From: Lonicera japonica
Lineage: Eukaryota > Streptophyta > Magnoliopsida > Dipsacales > Caprifoliaceae
Direction: 5' to 3'
Length of the DNA stretch: 64,000 bases
Assembly (NCBI GenBank): GCA_021464415.1
Contig: CM038470.1
Span: 5,406,394-5,470,393, forward strand
Positions 11,274 through 24,067 of this stretch are shown here, piece by piece. The position numbers and the translations under genes are program-made. Numbering within the stretch: position 1 is the first letter of the stretch; each line of letters opens with the position of its first letter. The notes below the pieces were generated by a model, which saw only the letters and a program-made list of their open reading frames with translations, had not been told where the DNA came from and did not search any database.

Positions 11274-11561
11274 TTAATCCATGCAGAACCGATAGAGGTC
11301 ATCCAACGGAGGCAGCTCTGCCAACAAACGGTCTAAATCTTTGAAGGACAAACCTCGCGGGTACACCAGATTCTTGCGCCCACCTCCTTGAACTTGGCTG
11401 CTGTTCTGTTTCTTAGAATCGGAAGTTGGGGGCGATACGGTAGAGTCTTTGCCAGTGAGGCTCTGAACAACGGACTTGAAGCTCATTGCATCAGTTTCAA
11501 CATATTGGGTGTTTATTATCACCACTTTCACGGGCTCTCTGTTACTTCCCGATCCCGACAT
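11274..11561 (-). CDS. VQ10: VQ-motif transcriptional co-regulator
   Basis: Intact single-exon gene of 95 residues. The VQ motif is complete at residues 28-37 (FKSVVQSLTG). VQ proteins are plant nuclear co-regulators that bind WRKY factors through this motif in defence and stress signalling. The N-terminus (KVVIINTQYVETDAMSF) and the acidic C-terminus (LAELPPLDDLYRF) match the small VQ1/VQ10 subgroup, whose members are about 100 residues. The ATG at 11561 is the only sensible start because it gives the family's MSG... beginning. A TATA box lies about 100 bp upstream and three W-box cores lie further up, which would allow WRKY feedback control. Choosing VQ10 over VQ1 is uncertain; the family is not. 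Confidence 0.93.
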   Translation of the reverse strand: MSGSGSNREPVKVVIINTQYVETDAMSFKSVVQSLTGKDSTVSPPTSDSKKQNSSQVQGGGRKNLVYPRGLSFKDLDRLLAELPPLDDLYRFCMD

Positions 11562-11660
11562 TATAATATAATAAAAATAATTAGATTTGTATGAAACACT
11601 TTAATTTGATTTTCGAGTACTATATAGCAAGCTTTTCATTTTATGTTGGAGTTGGGGGGG

Positions 11661-11667
11661 TTTTATA
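11661..11667 (-). promoter_or_regulatory. TATA box of the VQ gene
   Basis: TATAAAA on the minus strand, about 100 bp upstream of the VQ start codon, within CTCTATAAAACCCCC. Confidence 0.6.
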
Positions 11668-11761
11668 GAGAACGGATTAATGAGGTGGAGAGAGAGAAAG
11701 AAGAGTTAATTGGGGATTGTACGGTTAAATATTGGGGGCGTGGAGAAATAGATGAGACAAG

Positions 11762-11940
11762 TTGACCGTTAAGGGGAGAGAGAGAGAGCAGTCTAGAAGG
11801 ACCAAAGAGAGAGAAAGAGAGAGAGTCAAGGCACGCAATTATGAAATGAATATTTTCGTTGGCCCACGAAGGTGAGCCGAAAGCACCAGCATATATATAT
11901 ATATATATAATGTATATACAACTTGGTAAACATATTGACT
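11762..11940. promoter_or_regulatory. W-box cluster upstream of the VQ gene
   Basis: Three WRKY-binding cores: TTGACC at 11762-11767, AGTCAA (TTGACT on the minus strand) at 11824-11829 and TTGACT at 11935-11940. They lie about 200-380 bp before the start codon. Confidence 0.4.
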
Positions 11941-13107
11941 AGATCACGCAATTTTCAGAATTACTTACTTGTTTAGTAGGTATCGATAACCCCACTGCGC
12001 GCGTTGGTTCGCTAGTTATAGGAGGGATAACCCATTAGCCTTGGCTCCTTCATTTTTTTATATTACAATTGGATTTTTACCGAGTTTTAATTTATTTAAT
12101 GAGAGATTTTGTGTTTGAACTTTCCATGTATAAATTTTTTTTTGGGTTAGAGACAAGTTTAGAATTTCGATCAAATATAAAGGGAGTTTTTAAATAAACT
12201 CACATGATTCGTTTTCTCACTTTTATAAGAGAATACTTTTTTCTTACCCCGCTTATTTTAAAAAAAAAACTTTCAATTCATCCCAATGGTGGAGTGAGTT
12301 TACTAAATGTACTATTGGAACGTTAATTTCTTCATCGCCAACATTAAAACATGAAAATCTTATATAAATCCATAAAAATATTTTTTATTGAAAACATTCA
12401 ACCTAATCCATCTTTTATATACACGCCAACGATATATCACCTCTTTTTCATAAGTCAAATAATAAATTTATTTTTTATTGCACATTTACAAAATTCATTA
12501 TTGACCTCACAAAATTCCAAATTAGAGATTTTGTCAAGCCCCATTAGTGACAATTTCAAAGATAATAAAGTGTAAATTTAAAAAATAAAAATAGCAACAA
12601 CAATAATTTTAGACTTTTAGGAGACCAACTATTTAAAATGAAACACCTGATCAAAGTAAAAATTAATTAGTTAACACAAGATAGTTACTCCAACCGTTTT
12701 TACTAACTAATAATAAAATTCAATCTTTGTAATATTACTGTCTCCTATACGGATGTATCTAATGAATTGAAAAAATAAAATAGTTTTTATAAAAATAAAT
12801 CATTTATTAAAATATTTTGAAACTAAAGTTGTAGAATTATTTGTTGGAAATAATTGACCTTTTTAATTTTAAAAAATTTAAATGGACGAGAAGATAAATT
12901 AATTGCAATTTTTTCAACTACAGAAACTGGGGTGAGAAGAAAGAATCTTACGTATTTTTTTAGGTTAATATCAACGTAATATTGACTTTTGGTGGGGTGA
13001 GAAGACGGATTATGTGGATATATTTAACCCAATATAAATCTCACATATAATACAATGTAATAGACAATTCTTAAAAAGACAAAAAAGGAAAAAAGAAAAA
13101 GAGTAGT
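11941..13107. other. AT-rich intergenic region
   Basis: No gene is recognised. The open frame at 12351-12575 has biased AT-rich composition and no recognisable motif. Confidence 0.45.
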
Positions 13108-13115
13108 TTCAGGAG

Positions 13116-13609
13116 CAGTGGCGAAGCCAGGAAATTGACCAATGGGTGGCCAAATTTGATCAGAAATCAAAACACACTAAATCATATTTAAAGTCATAAA
13201 ATTTGAACGCAAACATAATACTATTAATAATAAAAGTTCATACCACTTAAATAACAAATGCGAACAATTATGATAAATTACAATAACATTCTACAATTTT
13301 TCATATTTTGGAAGTATTGGTGAATGGTGGTGATGAAAAAATGGTGTGGATAAAAAGAGGTTTAAGAGATGTGTGAAAAAATTGAAATGGCGAATGCACT
13401 GAAGCAGCCGCAAGCAGAAGAAGAAAAGAAATGAGTAGCGGCACATTTTTAATTAATTAGATTTAATATTTACAAACTATTCCTTAAGTTTTTGTATCTT
13501 ACAGTTAGGTTCCCTCAAGTTTATTTTTAATGCACATAAATCCCTTTTTAAAAATGCCCCAACCCAAGGAGGGGCAGCTGCCCCCTGCCCGTACACAGCT
13601 TCGCCTATG
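13116..13609. mobile_element. hAT-like MITE
   Basis: Ends are CAGTGGCGAAGCC on the left and GCTTCGCCTATG on the right, imperfect inverted repeats. The flanking 8-bp direct repeats are ttcaggag (13108-13115) and tttaggag (13610-13617), 7 of 8 identical. An 8-bp duplication fits hAT elements. The 494-bp interior has no coding sequence. A related left end occurs at 31916. Confidence 0.7.
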
Positions 13610-13617
13610 TTTAGGAG

Positions 13618-16600
13618 GGATAACTATTTTTTTAGCGGCAATTAATGTTTTTATCAATGTAGATTTAGTAATCCTTGTGATAAAAATAAAAATTATTTAG
13701 GATTTGAATAAGTGATTCATTTAATATAATATATTATAATATTAATTTATGAGTTGGTGGATGAAGTTCACGCATGATACATTAATATGTTTTCCATTTG
13801 TGTGCATACAACATGTTATTTATCTAAAAAGATAACAAATTAATATTTATTAATTAAAGTTGTGCAATGGTGAGTATTTTTCATTGTAATTTATGATGCA
13901 TATCCTTTCAATTTTTGGCATTTTTGTTGCAATTAAAGGCGACTTGTCCTTTAAATATTGTTATACTAAATTATGATGTTGAATATGATATGCAACTAAA
14001 ATATAATTGATACTTTTTTTTTGTTATATAATAGTGTGATGCATCTTATTATACAAATTCACTCACCCGGTGAATACTCACAAAATATATAATACTTAAA
14101 AAAGGGAACAAAATATTTTAAAAAAATCTCAAACCAAACAACTTCCTTTTAAAACATCATGTTTATATAATTGAAAATTATCAATGCATGTATTAATTTA
14201 AAGAGGTATCAATTATAACATATGATAAAAAAAATAAAAAATTATACTACTCTTATTAGTGTAAGTCATCGCGCTCGATATCTATTACTCACGATTTTTT
14301 TATAAACAATAATTTAGGTTCCGTTTAATAATAGAATGAAAAATAATGTACACAATAAACGTGCTCTAATAATGTCTTTCTCAATAACAAAAATGTATCT
14401 AACATGTATCTGTAATTAACATTACTGATAGAATATTAATTATAAAACCTAAAATAATCTAATATCAAGTCTTGATTTTTTTAGCAAATCTAGCCTAATT
14501 TTTTGATAAGATTTTCATTATAAAATCTAATTTGAGAACATGGACATTTCACCGAAATCTCCTCCTTTTTTAAAAAAATAATAATAATATTCTCTTATCT
14601 TTTTGTCACTTGATCCTCCAATTTTTATTTTTATTTTGTATCTCTCATGTTTAATGCTTTAAATTTTTTATTTGTAACTATTATAATTAATTTCTTAAAT
14701 ATATAATTATTTCTCTTTATTCAGTGACATTAACATTGTTCTATGCATATTATATATATATATATATATATATAAGCATGCATACATAAGGATAGATATA
14801 AATGTGACTTTGTTTTTTCATCTTTCTTCTACACATTAAAAGGTTATCTTTTTATTTTCTTTGTTTCTATAATCATTATATTGTTTGCTTCTTTTTATTA
14901 ATATTGCTTAAACTTTATTTCTGTTATTCTATTTCTTCTAGAAAAATATTTTTCCAGCTAAATTTAACAACATGGTAATTTGAGGATTCATTGTCTAAAA
15001 TATTAGTAGAGGAATATATATAATTCATGTTAGATAGTGGATTGTGGAAGAGTCTAATTGTATGTGCTAAACTTTTTAATTGTTTCATTATTCAATTGCA
15101 AATTTAATTAAAACTATTATTTTTTTTGTTTCTTTTAATCAGTAAAAACATTATAGGCAACAATTTTTGGAGTGTTTAAATTCAATTGCGATTTTTATCT
15201 TTCAACATAATGTTTTTTTCTTTCAAATTCTAGTATTTATATAACAATGTAATACTGATTATAATTTCTTCTCCTTCCACAACTTTGTGTTCAATAAATT
15301 TGCTTAGTTTTCCGGTTATGGGTCTCACAACTTTTATATTCTAATTATTTGTTTAGTTTTTTTATTTTGGAATCAAAACATATTCGATTAAAATATAACA
15401 TAATGATGAGTATAGTCCCTATTTAAGTGTATGTAAAAAATATATATATATATAATTTAAATTTAATAATTTTATTATTAAATATATATATGCATAGTGT
15501 AATTTGCACAATAATTATAATAGATTTTATTATAGAGGACATGAGCTAGCTTAAATGTAAACATAGAACCCTTTTTTCTTTAAGACATCTAGAACCAATT
15601 TTGTACCTGGTCCCCTACACTAATGAATTAATAAATGAGTGCTCGTACACTTTATACATATCCTCCCAAGTCCTATTGAACCGAGCGAAGTCGTTCTTCT
15701 ATCATTTGCTTGTACGGCAATCAAATAAAATATCCGTACTTTGGAGGACCTTTCAATTAATTAATTAATTAATTATTGACCCATCCAATTCAAAATTACA
15801 TGCATTTACGTGTTCTCAAAGCCAAGCACGTGATACGAAAACTTACAAACTGGGCCCTACTCCCCACGAGTTCAAACATCAGGATTACTATGTATTTTTT
15901 TTGACGACACACGATCTCTCTAATAATCATTTTCATACTTTGAAAACAAAAGGCTGTCTATTCTATTGTCAAACTGATTTTTTTGCTAGACTAATGAATT
16001 AATTTCTTTTTTCTTTACACCAGAATAACCATAGTTAATTTCATACATATGAAATATTTTACTTTATTTTAAAATTACGTTACGTTGTAATAAAATTTTC
16101 TTCAATGCCAGAAATGTATGTATTCATTTTATTTTATATTCACTACAAATATATAAGATAAAGTGTCAACTTTTAGTTAGGTAAAGAGTTGAAGTACACC
16201 ATCTTTTCTTTTAATAATAACTTTTCCTACTTTTTTAATGCACAATTTTTATAAGTGTAGCATTATTCATATATATATATATATATAAATGGCCAAAATT
16301 TCAATTCTAATTCAAGCAGTATCTCGTTTTTTTAATACAATTAAGGATAATTTGATTATTTCGAATGTGACTAAAAATAACCACATGCTTAATAATATAA
16401 TAGGCACGACATCTAGCTCCTGCTAGTAAAGTTGGTAATATAGGCCGATTTCCACACCTTCCACTAAGGTTGAACGACTGAAACCCCGTCCCTCCGGTCC
16501 CTTCTCTCCCTTTTGATTTTTAACAAGGGTATATATGTATCGTTTATGCCTATATTATATACATACAATGGCACAATAGACGTGCAATTATAAAACTTTC

Positions 16601-17711
16601 ATAAATTCGAATTAAAAAGTTACTAATTGATTGTAAATTAACACTTTATAAATGAGTATATGGCTATATTTCAAGGTGTACAGAAAATAATAGAAAGGGG
16701 GGAAGTTAAATGCATTATTGCATTATAATGAGATACCCCATATAATGACACTTACATGACATTTTGCGAAGGGTTGAATGTTTTAAAAAATAAATTTTCC
16801 CTTCTCTTCTTTTACCACGCCTTGAAACCGGGATATGGAGGTTCTAATTTGACAATCAAATCAACACCACTGCGGAGGCTCAATAAAAAATATTTTTTAA
16901 ATATTATAACTCCTATTTAAATTAAGAGCACTAATATTTTTGTGAAATATATACTGAGTTAATAGTTCAAGTTCCTTTTCAAAATATAATCGGTGTATCA
17001 AATCACACTATAATCAACATTATTTTTAACTATTAATTATATCAAATCTAATACAATCTTAAAAATGTGTTAAAACTAGTATATTATGAGAAATGAGAAT
17101 GAGATGAGATGCATCACAAAATATCCTAATGGGAAGGGTCAAGATTAGCCAAGCAAGAAATGACCGTACGGGTTGACTTGCAAAAGTGGAATTGTGTTCA
17201 TATAATAATGGATTGGGGAAAAAGTAATTAGTGCTTTGCTTAAAATAAGCAAAAGGTTTGCTTTGGGAGCAATTAAGATGAGGTTGAATTGGCCCCATTG
17301 TAATTGGCTTCCAGAAACTTGATTGTGTCAATTTGCTTGGTAAAGTTGGTAGCAATTAGACGTGGTTTGAAAGTAATATATATACATATACTGATAGTTT
17401 CAACTTATTTAGTAATCAGTGCTGGAATGTTATTTTGGCAAATAGTTATTTAATTTGTGTTCTCAAAATAGAATCGTGCTTAGAATATATATATATATAT
17501 ATATATATTAAATTGATAGTCTCATTTTAATTTTTATACTTTTGTGGAAACAAGTTATTTTATATTGTGAGAGTTGATACTACATCCGATAAAAAAATAA
17601 GACAATAATTTGAGGCAATCTTAAAAAAGTTGTAAGGCTATTAATATGAGACAGAAGAAGAACGCGATTGGGCTGTTTCAATTTCCCAAAATATTTCCTG
17701 AAAATGTCTCT
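13618..17711. other. AT-rich intergenic region
   Basis: No gene is recognised. TA microsatellites occur at about 14751-14774 and 16268-16287 and a (ttaa)n run at about 15757-15773. Confidence 0.5.
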
Positions 17712-17722
17712 AAAATATATAG

Positions 17723-18220
17723 GAGTAAACAACTTAAATGGTCACTAAACTTTCGATCTAGTACCATTTTAACTATCAAACTTTAAAACAAACCACTTTG
17801 AACATTTAATTTCAGAATGAGTACCACTTTGACCATTCATCTAATTGGGCTATTAAATTTGATGCATTTGCATGGTACATGACTTTGTGTAAAGCCATTT
17901 TGGTCATGTTTCAACAAAACGATCTTTCCCTCTTATAATTTCCGCCAAAATTAAAGATATATAGTGTATAAAACATATCAACATTTTCAACTAATAGCAC
18001 AACTTAGGCTATTTTATAACCAAAATGATCAAAATACGCTTAAATGAGGTTACATGCCTTGCACATAGTTTCATTCCATTCAATTTAAGAGTTAAATTGA
18101 AGTTGGATGGCAAAAGCGGAACTTACTCCAAAATTAGATGGCTAAAGTGGTTCGTTTTAAAGTTTGATGACCAAAGCGTTATTGGATAAAAAGTTTAATG
18201 GCCATCTAGGCTGTTTACTC
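17723..18220. mobile_element. MULE-like foldback MITE
   Basis: Terminal inverted repeats of about 120 bp begin gagtaaacaacttaaatgg on the left, with gagtaaacagcctagatgg as the complement of the right. The flanks aaaatatatag (17712-17722) and aacatataaag (18221-18231) match at 9 of 11 positions, a plausible decayed Mutator-type target duplication. No coding sequence is present. Confidence 0.65.
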
Positions 18221-18269
18221 AACATATAAAGGTAGCACAATACTTTCGATACTATTAATCACAGCCTTA

Positions 18270-18443
18270 AGTTTTCGTTTGATCCGAGTTTTAGTTTGTT
18301 CTTGCAGTTCAAAATGGTAATTTTATAAGTTTTCGTTTGATCCGAGTTTTAGTTTGTTCTTGCAGTTCAAAATGGTAATTTTATAAGTTTTCGTTTGATC
18401 CGAGTTTTAGTTTGTTCTTGCAGTTCAAAATGGTAATTTTATA
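18270..18443. repeat. 58-bp tandem repeat, three copies
   Basis: Three essentially identical copies start at 18270, 18328 and 18386 (agttttcgtttgatccgag). The near identity implies recent expansion. Confidence 0.93.
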
Positions 18444-19182
18444 AATAAAGTTTGAATATTATCAACTTATCATTCAACCTCTTGACATGAACTATATAAA
18501 AGTTTTAATGTGAATTTAACAATTTAAGAACCCAGAAACGAACCATAATTAGAACCAAATGAGTGGTAGATTGAACCTGATACTATATATATATAAACAT
18601 TGCTGACAGTCTAAGGTAAGGTTCTAACTTTATTTCAAAATAGAAGGCATGCGAAGAAATTAAATCCAAAAATATGGCAAATAACCGTAAGAAGCAGCAA
18701 GAATTGCAAAGTGACTGCAATTCATTGCAAGGTCAATTGGTGTAAAATTTGATAGCAATGGTCATTAATTAAATCATTTTCCATTTAGATTCAACTAGAA
18801 AGCCCGTAAAATCACACCCCATCCATAAGCACATGCATGATCAAGACTTGGCTCAAAAACATCATCATTAACTAGTTAAGTAATACTGAAAGAGATTAAT
18901 TAAGCATATCCTAAACAGATTGCAATTGCGCAATCAATGAAACAATTAAAGCAAATAAAACGGCCCCCTCAAAGCTTCGATCAAAGCCAGGGGGATACGA
19001 AGAGAGATGTCCAGTTGCGGAGGACAGTAAAATTGTTGCCATGGGAAAAGATGGAAAATACCCAAACAGAAAAAAAAAACAATGAAGGAAAAGTTTCACC
19101 ACCAGTTCATAAACAACAAAAATTCTCTCCCTCAACAGTGCACTCACCGCTCTCCTTCCCTTCAATTGATCTTGATGATTGG
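18444..19182 (-). other. 3' flank / 3' UTR of the CID gene
   Basis: Non-coding sequence below the CID stop codon. The polyadenylation site could not be placed. Open frames here on either strand overlap the last CID exon and its 3' flank and look incidental. Confidence 0.5.
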
Positions 19183-22100
19183 TTACTGCAGAGCGGGACG
19201 AGGAACTCGCGGCCTCACAGGTGTCTTCGAAGGACTTACCCTATAAAAAAATTTGCAAAAAATAAATAAATACATAAATTCCAAGGAACTCCTCTTGAAG
19301 TTGTTTTAAGCGTAATATTTTTCCATGTAAAACAGTTCAAAGGAACTCAATTCTTTTGCATACATAAACAAATCAGACGTAAGCTAAGTGGATTTTAGGC
19401 AGTGTTTGGGGAGTTTACCTGATAGGCTGGGATCCCAGTAACTGGCCACAACAATCGAGTGCCACAATTGCACTCTCTGCCTGTACATTAAGAGAAAGAA
19501 AAATTGGTTTGAATAAATCAATAGATAGATAATACCAAACTCCTGAAGTAAAAAAACAGAGTTTACATTTGAAAATAAGTTTCCTCAACAGAGTAAGGCG
19601 TTTCATAGATATATATTATATCAATGCATATGTGCATAGGTATAAAACTGAGCATGAGGTTTAATATTTCGATAAAGCTTAGTCCAAATTACTTGAGAGA
19701 GTTAAACATCACTACTAAAGTTGTTCTTCCATTAACCTAAGGAAAATGAAAGAGAGTAATAAATATGGACTTACCATAACAAATTCAACAAATGCAATAC
19801 GTGTTGAATGCACTTGATCACCCAAAAGCCTCAGGCGAGAAACCTGTATGCACCATAATTTAGTCCATTGCTGCAACACACTTTCTATGGAACCACTGAT
19901 TTTTTTTTCAAATTGAGCTATTCACTAACCTCGCCACATTTTGATTCAAAGAAATTCTTGACATCAGCTTGAGAAACCTGCATCAGAAATACAATCTATT
20001 TAACCACTACAAGAAAATGATCTAATAAACTTGCAGCTACTCAGTCAAGGGTAGAAACTTATAACAATCGGTACATAAATAAGCTTGACCAATCTAGTGC
20101 ATTCACCCTCCATGCCATATTAAGAGTCCACTGTTACTTTTTGGAATGTCCCAAAGAGCCAGTTCACTTTTAGGTACATAATTAATGTACTAAATCTCTC
20201 GATAGTAAATAAATTCTGATTCCGACCGTTGATTAGTTTGAAACTGGTGTACTCTTAAAAGTGTGAAAGTCAGACTGGACTCTTAATTTGGGACTGAGGG
20301 AGTAAAATACCACCATGGAAAATAAAAGGCAGGATAATGGTACGTACCTTCTTATCAATATTTGTACAGTAGACTGTCCTTGCACACATCTCTCGTTCAT
20401 CCTCTGACTATATTCCAACCAATCATAAATCAAACAAAATACAAGGGGGGACGATGGAGGGACATCCACGGATTCAAAGCAGTTGAGCATGCATAGCATA
20501 TATTTAAAATGAAAAAAAGAAAAAGAGTATAGAGCCTTCATTATCCATACCCTTGGAAGGAAAGTAGGATTGACAGGGAGTATAGCAGTTTTTGAAGGTA
20601 AGACCTTAACTGGAGAGAAACCTAGCATTGTCCCACAAAGGCTAAGAGCTGCTCTTGCAGAGTCTGTCGACACAACATATTCCAATGTAAGATATGTGGA
20701 AATTAAACAAAATCTGGTTAATTTAAAAATGCTACATAAGCTTTGGGCAAAGGAAACGTCCCACTTACGCTCATCAGCGAACTCTACAAATGCAAAACGT
20801 AGACGTGAATGTGAATCACCACAAACTCGACAATCAACAACCTTCAAAACAACCGTACAAAAATATTCACTTACAGAAAGATGCCTAGAAATCTTTTATA
20901 GTAATCTACCATACCAACCAGTTATTAGGCAAAATCATATTCAGTAGCACCCACTTAAAAATCATGTTCCCTCTAGAATATCTTAAAAATTCTACTGTGA
21001 TAGAAGAGATTGTACTGATCAGCTGCTTTGACCAAAGTTTATTTATTACTCCAAAGAAATAAAACGAAACAACAGAAACTCAAAAATGTCCACATAATAT
21101 TTCACTGCTTGCAGGAAACCCAAAATTAAAAGTAAGATGCTCGCTTTTAAGACAATTACTTCTAGAATCATGAGACCATATATGAAGATGACTAAATCAT
21201 CCAATTCACCCTCAGTATTTAGCATTCCTTAATCCCAGTACTTGGGGAAAAAGTGGAACATTACCCTGATAGATTTATGGGAAACAAATCCTAAAATTAA
21301 ACCATTCATTTGTCCATCCAATTCTCCGGTCCCTTTTCTTGTGCTAATTTCTTTTTCCATTTTTTTGTGAATGATAAGCTTGCTTTGCCAGACTTACAGA
21401 ATTGTAGATCAGTTTTTCCTACACGTCCCACTTCGAAGGTTGCGGGTTCCAGTCCCCTCCCCCTAAGATTTGCACTGTTCAGAAGGAAGAGACTTTAGAC
21501 CTCCTTTTTTTGAAAAAAAAAAAACTCATCGTCTAGATGTCAAAATCCAAAACACTCATATTTTTTAAACCGCAATTAAATTCATGGATGAAATGATACA
21601 TAAATAACCGTGAGTCGACATGAAATCATTGATCAACATCTTCTAGGATACTTCTAGTGTTTCCATACCCCCAACAATCTTTTTTTATGAATAATTTATT
21701 GTCTTTGATGAAAATAATAGAGAAATGAGGCTCTGATGAGGTGACTAGGTCAAACTTCATAATAGATATTACCCAGATCTTCCTTAGGCAAGTGGTTTAA
21801 CCTATAAATAAGAAACTCCTTTCACTATGTAATTCACTGTGTCATTGAATATTAATTGAGAGCTGTGAGATATGAGATATGAGATATGAGATTTCTATCT
21901 AAACCCATAGCCGTCAAGAAACAACCAATACAGTATAGAGTGAATTAGCTAATTCCCACGTCAAGACAAAAACTTACTTGTCCATAGCCACTAAATAAGG
22001 AAGCAAGCCGCTCTTCAGTGACCTAATTAGAAGAGGCCAAAGGATTTTATCAACACAACATTCTCAAAGATCAAATTGAACTGATGGAAAATTTCAACTT

Positions 22101-24067
22101 AAAAAATAGAAACTCCAGTTTTTCTTACTTACATTGTGATCGATGTCAGAAACATATACTGTTCGCCTAATACTGTCTTCTCTTTGAGCTTTAAACGCTC
22201 TGCCATTCAGCCGCCTCTTCCCTTGATTGTAATTGTTTCTTCTCTGTCAAAAACAGAAACGTTTTCAAGTTTCAGAAACTATTAAAATGAACACAAAAAA
22301 TAGAAATACAAAGTAGTCCCACCAAAGTCTAAAATACCATATATCCACAACATAAAAGCATAATCAATCAGAAACTAAATATTAATCATATCAAGTATGG
22401 TGGAATGTATTCACCGATTAAATCCTGTAAATCAACGAACTGAACTTAGAAAAACCCAACTTCCTGCATCTCAAAACATTGCCTTTGGTACTGTATTAAA
22501 AACCAAGTGCCTTTGGTACTGTATTTAAATCAAATTAAGCATTTATTGGATTAAGAGTGGATAACAACAAGTAAGAAAAATTACCAACAGAACTCCACAA
22601 ACTCAAATGTTCTACAAGAAAAACACATCCTCAGCCAGAAACTCCTAACTCAAATCCCCATATGAAAAGAACGTGACAAATGGTCAAATAAAAACAGTAA
22701 AACCCCACAAAAATGAAAATTTCCGATCACAAAAGAAAACCCCAAGAACCTAATTTCAGAACATGAAAACTTTATACTTTTCATGAACATGTGAAAATCT
22801 TATCTACACTACTCTACACTACACCAAAACTAAAGGTTACAGAGATCAATACCCTGCCTGCAAGTATGAAAATGAAAAAGAAAAATGAACCTTGAAAAAC
22901 TGAAGGACCAGACATCATAAATCGAATTCTAAACCAAAAGGTTACAGGGAATCAAATCAAAAGCCCCAGCTGCAACATGAGAGATCATGGTAAATTGAAT
23001 CCTTAGTAACCCTTTATACATACACTTAAAGGAAACCTCAGTCTCATCTTAGCTGCTAAATGACCAATTACATCAAAAGCAATAGCAAGGAATGGACTCA
23101 TTAATCATATAAACATAGATAGAAAATTCCATTCTGACAAACTGAAACTGGAAATATCATTTTTCTATTCTGTAAGTACACAAGTTTGGCAATCATTACA
23201 TCAGTATGAATAAACATATATATAGCCAGAAAAACATTAATCAACAACATGACAATTACTGTATACCCAAATTAGAGTGAACAAAATTGGGATATGGATA
23301 AACCCTCGAGAACATTGGAAAAAAAAAAGAGAGCAACAGCCGGCATCTAAGATGATAAGATAAGGCAAACATAACACAAAATTAAACCAAAATCAACAAA
23401 AAGTACCCATACCAAATTCAATCAAAACAAAAATAAAATTCAAATTATACCCTTCTGACAAACAGAAACTAGAAATTTCATTTTTGTGTTCTGTTAAGTA
23501 CACAAGTTTGGCAATCAGTACAAATTAAGCAATCATTACATCAATATGAATGCACATACAGATTCCCAAAAAAAAAACATAACACAAGACAATCACTTTA
23601 CACCCAAAATCAAAGTAAAACAAAAATGGGCATATGGATAAGCCCTTAAGATGATAAGATAAGGAAACCCATGAAATACAACCCAAAATTAGACCAAAAT
23701 CAACAGAAAGATACTATATTCAGCCAAAAGGGTATTGCAATTGAAACTGAAGTTATACCTTTCTGTTATTGGGGAAACCATCAGTGCCATGATTCTTTTT
23801 ATTTTGCACCAAATCATTCTCCGATTTGCGATCATGGGAATAAGAGGAGGGAAAGAATTCCTTGGCCAGTGGATTCAACTTCAGTTTGGATAACATATCA
23901 ACAATATCTTGCATTTTGAAATCCGATTTGGAATCAGTTTCCTTTCCACCATTAGAAGAGATTACAACATTATTGGTATTATTCCCAATCGGTTTATCAG
24001 TGTCAGTGTTCGGTGGAGATTGAACGACCACTGCATCCTCACCAGTCATTTCCGCACCGGCGGCCAT
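19183..24067 (-). CDS. CID: CID-family PAM2/two-RRM RNA-binding protein
   Basis: Ten exons with GT-AG borders join in one frame into 315 residues, typical of Arabidopsis CID8-CID13. Exons: 23759-24067, 22133-22243, 21978-22022, 20769-20841, 20551-20663, 20348-20407, 19930-19977, 19775-19843, 19419-19480, 19183-19240. A PAM2 motif (SKLKLNPLAKEFFP, residues 60-73) should bind the C-terminal domain of poly(A)-binding protein. A basic stretch follows (about 104-118). RRM1 spans about 130-210 with RNP2 VYVSDI and RNP1 LRFAFVEF. RRM2 spans about 227-300 with VYCTNI and RIAFVEF. The tail is Pro/Arg-rich. The start MAAGAEM (24067) was chosen over an upstream in-frame Met because family members begin this way. 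The likely role is in mRNA translation or stability. No lesion is visible. Confidence 0.95.
20114..20305. mobile_element. Stowaway-like MITE remnant in a CID intron
   Basis: The right end reads gggactgagggagtaa, close to the Stowaway CTCCCTC terminus. The left end (near 20130, ggaatgtccca) is degraded. It lies in the 370-bp intron between exons 6 and 7. Confidence 0.45.
21365..21525 (+). mobile_element. SINE-like retroposon in a CID intron
   Basis: A B-box-like sequence (ggttgcgggttccagtcccc, about 21438-21457) is followed by about 55 bp and an A-rich tail (about 21512-21524). No clear target duplication was found. It is antisense to the CID gene. Confidence 0.4.
23130..23740. repeat. Diverged tandem duplication in CID intron 1
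   Basis: About 23135-23445 and 23455-23715 share many blocks in the same order: gtacacaagtttggcaatca, gatatggataa/gcatatggataa and gatgataagataagg. The copies have diverged by substitutions and small indels. Confidence 0.75.

Noticed and set aside
16420..16520. tRNA-like sequence near ggttgaacgactgaaacccc
   Set aside because: No cloverleaf could be drawn, and the A/B box match is poor.
20233..20847. 204-residue minus-strand open frame
   Set aside because: It reads through CID exons 4-6 and their introns; the spliced model explains the conserved pieces better.
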